Positions 62,032-64,000 of a DNA stretch of 64,000 bases are shown here, piece after piece. The first letter of the stretch is position 1. Each line of letters begins with the position of its first letter. The notes below the pieces were generated by a model. It searched no databases. It had not been told where the DNA came from and saw only the letters and a list, made by a program, of their open reading frames with translations. The translations under genes and the position numbers were made by a program. Source of the stretch: Pelagibacteraceae bacterium AG-422-B15 (GTDB lineage Bacteria > Pseudomonadota > Alphaproteobacteria > Pelagibacterales > AG-422-B15); NCBI GenBank assembly GCA_003213715.1, contig QCMN01000003.1, positions 1-64,000 on the forward strand, in the 5' to 3' direction.

Positions 62032-63126
62032 ATGGAAAATATCAGTTTTATTCTTAATAAGCTAGAAGATGCAATAATCGTTCTTGATTCCGATCAAAAA
62101 ATTGTTTTTCAAAATTCCCATTCAATAGATTTATTTGAAAATAATTATACTGGTCAAAATATAACAAACTTAATTAGAAGCCCAATAGTTTTAGAGGCAT
62201 TAGAAAATGTATATAAAAATAAAGAAACAGAAATAATTGAATATAATAGTGAGTACGGAAGTTTATCACCTAGATCAACAAATTTTTACAACGTGGAGAT
62301 TAGTTATGAGAAAAATCATCTCCAATTAACTAACACAAGAGACAATTATGTTATTCTCATGAAAAATATAACTCCTTTAAAAAATATTGAAAGAGTACGC
62401 TCTTCTTTCATTGCAAACGTAAGTCATGAGCTAAAAACACCTCTTGCTACAATCATGGGTTTTTTGGAGACTATAAGAGGTCCAGCAAAAGATGATCAAA
62501 AATCTATGTCTAAGTTTCTTGGTATTATGGATAAAGAAACAATTCGCATGAAAAGACTGATAGATGATTTAATTGTCGTATCTAAAATAGAGTCTGATGA
62601 GCATATTCATCCAACCAAAAAAGTTAATTTATTGAAAACAATAGATAATGTGGCTGAAAGTCTTAAAGAATACGCATTGACAAAGAATATTAAAATAAGA
62701 GTCAACCATCAACTTAGTGAGGGTTTATTTGTATTGGGAAATGAAGATGAGTTGGTACAGGTCTTTACAAATATTATAGATAATTCGATTAAATATGGAA
62801 AACTAAACAGCTCAATAGATATATTGGCAGAAAAAATCAAAAAGCAAACTGATTATAGTGATAATAAAAAGCTATTTCCACAACTTGTATCAAAAATCAG
62901 CGTTAAAGATGAAAGCGAAGGCATTCATCCTAAACATCTAGCAAGATTAACTGAACGTTTTTACCGTGTAGATGCAGCAAGATCAAAAGAAATCGGTGGA
63001 ACGGGTTTAGGGTTAACCATAGTTAAACATATTTTAAATAAGCACAGAGGACATTTAGATATAAAAAGTGAAATAAATCAAGGCAGTACATTTTCAGTAG
63101 AATTGCCTATTGCACCCATTTCATAA
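62032..63126 (+). CDS. phoR: Phosphate-sensing histidine kinase PhoR, lacking membrane helices
   Basis: A 364-aa kinase: PAS-like N-terminal part (IIVLDSDQKIVFQN, about 16-30), HisKA with FIANVSHELKTPLATI (H132), N box IIDNSIKYG and G boxes GTGLGLTIVKH. No transmembrane helix is seen, unlike most PhoR; the start 3 bp after ppx leaves no room for an N-terminal extension. It probably signals through PhoU/PstSCAB. The response regulator PhoB is not in the window. Gene order ppk-ppx-phoR supports the phosphate role. Confidence 0.85.
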   Translation: MENISFILNKLEDAIIVLDSDQKIVFQNSHSIDLFENNYTGQNITNLIRSPIVLEALENVYKNKETEIIEYNSEYGSLSPRSTNFYNVEISYEKNHLQLTNTRDNYVILMKNITPLKNIERVRSSFIANVSHELKTPLATIMGFLETIRGPAKDDQKSMSKFLGIMDKETIRMKRLIDDLIVVSKIESDEHIHPTKKVNLLKTIDNVAESLKEYALTKNIKIRVNHQLSEGLFVLGNEDELVQVFTNIIDNSIKYGKLNSSIDILAEKIKKQTDYSDNKKLFPQLVSKISVKDESEGIHPKHLARLTERFYRVDAARSKEIGGTGLGLTIVKHILNKHRGHLDIKSEINQGSTFSVELPIAPIS

Positions 63127-63166
63127 GGTGCAATAATAGTTTAACAAATCTTGGTTAAAATAAGAT

Positions 63167-63889
63167 ATGGCGACTCAATTTGTTTTGTTTGGTTATCATC
63201 ATTTGGCAACAATTTTCACAATTGTGACTATTTCAATTTTATTTCCTTTCTTTGTTCGATTTATAAATAATAAAAATGTAACTAGATCAATTTTTTTGTT
63301 AATTGGTTTTATATTAATTTCTCATGAGATAATAAAGCCATTTTATCGAGTGATATTTTATGATCATTCTATTTACGAAGTATTGCCATTGCACATTTGC
63401 CATATAGCTGCAATATCAATGGGATTATATGTGTATACAAAGATTAAATTTTTTTTCGAAGTGGGTTATTTTTTTGGATTAAGTGGAAATTTCCTTGCAA
63501 TCATTACACCAGATTTGGATTTCTCATTTCCTGATGCAGAGTATATTACTTATTATTTCGGTCATGGTTTATTACTGCTTTGTGTAATATATGCCTGTGT
63601 ATGTACGAAGGTTCAATTAACCTGGTGGTCAGTTTTACGAGTTCTTTTGTTTGCCGTTTGTTTATTACCTATAATTTATGGACTAAATATTTATATTTCT
63701 CAATTCTTTAAAGGTGTAAATTATTGGTATTTAATGATAACGCCTGCCGCGAACACACTTTTAGATATATTTCCATCTCCTCCAATGCACATTCCTTATT
63801 TGGCTGTGTTAACAGTTATTATATTCACATTAATTTATCTTCCCTTTAAATATCTTTATAAAAACAGTTATTTAAACTATCAACAATAA
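63167..63889 (+). CDS. TIGR02206/YwaF-type membrane protein
   Basis: A 240-aa protein with seven likely membrane helices: the start FGYHHLATIFTIVTISILFPFFVRF, the HICHIAAISMGLYVY segment, EYITYYFGHGLLLLCVIYACV and the Pro-rich end ANTLLDIFPSPPMHIPYL are the family pattern. Function unknown. It lies between phoR and the Pho box. Confidence 0.85.
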   Translation: MATQFVLFGYHHLATIFTIVTISILFPFFVRFINNKNVTRSIFLLIGFILISHEIIKPFYRVIFYDHSIYEVLPLHICHIAAISMGLYVYTKIKFFFEVGYFFGLSGNFLAIITPDLDFSFPDAEYITYYFGHGLLLLCVIYACVCTKVQLTWWSVLRVLLFAVCLLPIIYGLNIYISQFFKGVNYWYLMITPAANTLLDIFPSPPMHIPYLAVLTVIIFTLIYLPFKYLYKNSYLNYQQ

Positions 63890-63905
63890 ACTGACATTCA
63901 TAAAA

Positions 63906-63938
63906 CTGTAATAAAACTGTTATAAACATGTAACCAAG
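63906..63938 (+). promoter_or_regulatory. Pho box (PhoB binding site)
   Basis: Three 11-bp units follow each other: CTGTAATAAAA (63906-63916), CTGTTATAAAC (63917-63927) and ATGTAACCAAG (63928-63938). The 11-bp TGTNAT spacing matches the Pho box consensus (CTGTCATAAA direct repeats). It is about 45 bp before the gene starting at 63983, as expected for PhoB-activated promoters. Confidence 0.8.
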
Positions 63939-63982
63939 TCAAAATAATTTATTGATGATTCTAAACCTTAATGGAGAAAATA

Positions 63983-64000
63983 ATGAGATTAATCAAAATA
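63983..64000 (+). CDS. Start of a PhoB-regulated gene, probably pstS (partial)
   Basis: Only six codons remain (MRLIKI). A good SD GGAG lies at 63973-63976, and the Pho box is directly upstream. A short basic start fits a signal peptide. Position after phoR and behind a Pho box suggests PstS, but this cannot be seen. Confidence 0.45.

Noticed and set aside
1-64000. CRISPR arrays, rRNA, insertion sequences, integrase or transposase genes
   Set aside because: Looked for regular repeats, rRNA motifs and recombinase motifs; none seen beyond the tRNA-Lys element.

Overview
The window is a dense, very AT-rich stretch of chromosome with short intergenic gaps and many start/stop overlaps, typical of a streamlined free-living marine alphaproteobacterium. 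The alphaproteobacterial placement rests on a small DUF1192-type protein, a DUF3576-type lipoprotein, an IscR-cysE-suf layout and the PlcP/Agt lipid-remodelling pair. The base composition recalls the SAR11/HIMB59/AEGEAN-169 types, but this is inference and no marker gene here fixes the clade.

Layout. 0-11.7 kb holds housekeeping genes: an M48 peptidase (cut by the window edge), rne, mrcA (PBP1A), prfB, an AsmA-like protein, tyrS, anmK and a hydrolase. rne and mrcA each lack one base in a short homopolymer. prfB instead carries the classical programmed +1 frameshift site. 11.7-18.5 kb is an iron-sulfur operon: cysE, iscR, sufB, sufC, sufD, sufS, sufU, an exported MsrB and sufT, preceded by a near-consensus type-1 IscR site. 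18.6-19.9 kb is a tRNA-Lys gene with a tiny (about 1.25 kb) element inserted into its 3' end. The element has 41-bp core repeats, paired 22-bp arm repeats, one surface-protein-like gene and no integrase. 20-34 kb is an accessory-like mixture: a TauD-type dioxygenase, a CIA30 protein, a convincing unannotated structured RNA on the minus strand (about 22.13-22.38 kb), a run of small alpha/beta-barrel-like proteins, an odd metzincin-like protease, DpaL, Cfa, two tandem secreted CxxC paralogs and a desaturase.

34-53 kb looks like uptake and CoA-dependent catabolism of a hydrophobic acid: an AtuA-like protein, LivF, an acyl-CoA ligase, two Liv-type binding proteins, an FAD monooxygenase, an enoyl-CoA hydratase, a TIGR03084-type protein and a nitronate monooxygenase. 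The matching LivG-LivM-LivH genes lie about 9 kb away on the other strand. 54-64 kb is a phosphate-stress block: plcP-agt (phospholipid to glycolipid exchange), a porin, a lipoprotein, a SixA-like phosphatase, ppk, ppx, a membrane-less phoR, and the first codons of a gene behind a clear three-repeat Pho box, probably pstS.

The most interesting items for follow-up are the integrase-less tRNA-Lys mini-element, which also changes the tRNA discriminator base, the minus-strand structured RNA with its own promoter and terminator, the cluster of small barrel proteins, and the tandem secreted CxxC family. No CRISPR array, rRNA or complete insertion sequence was seen.
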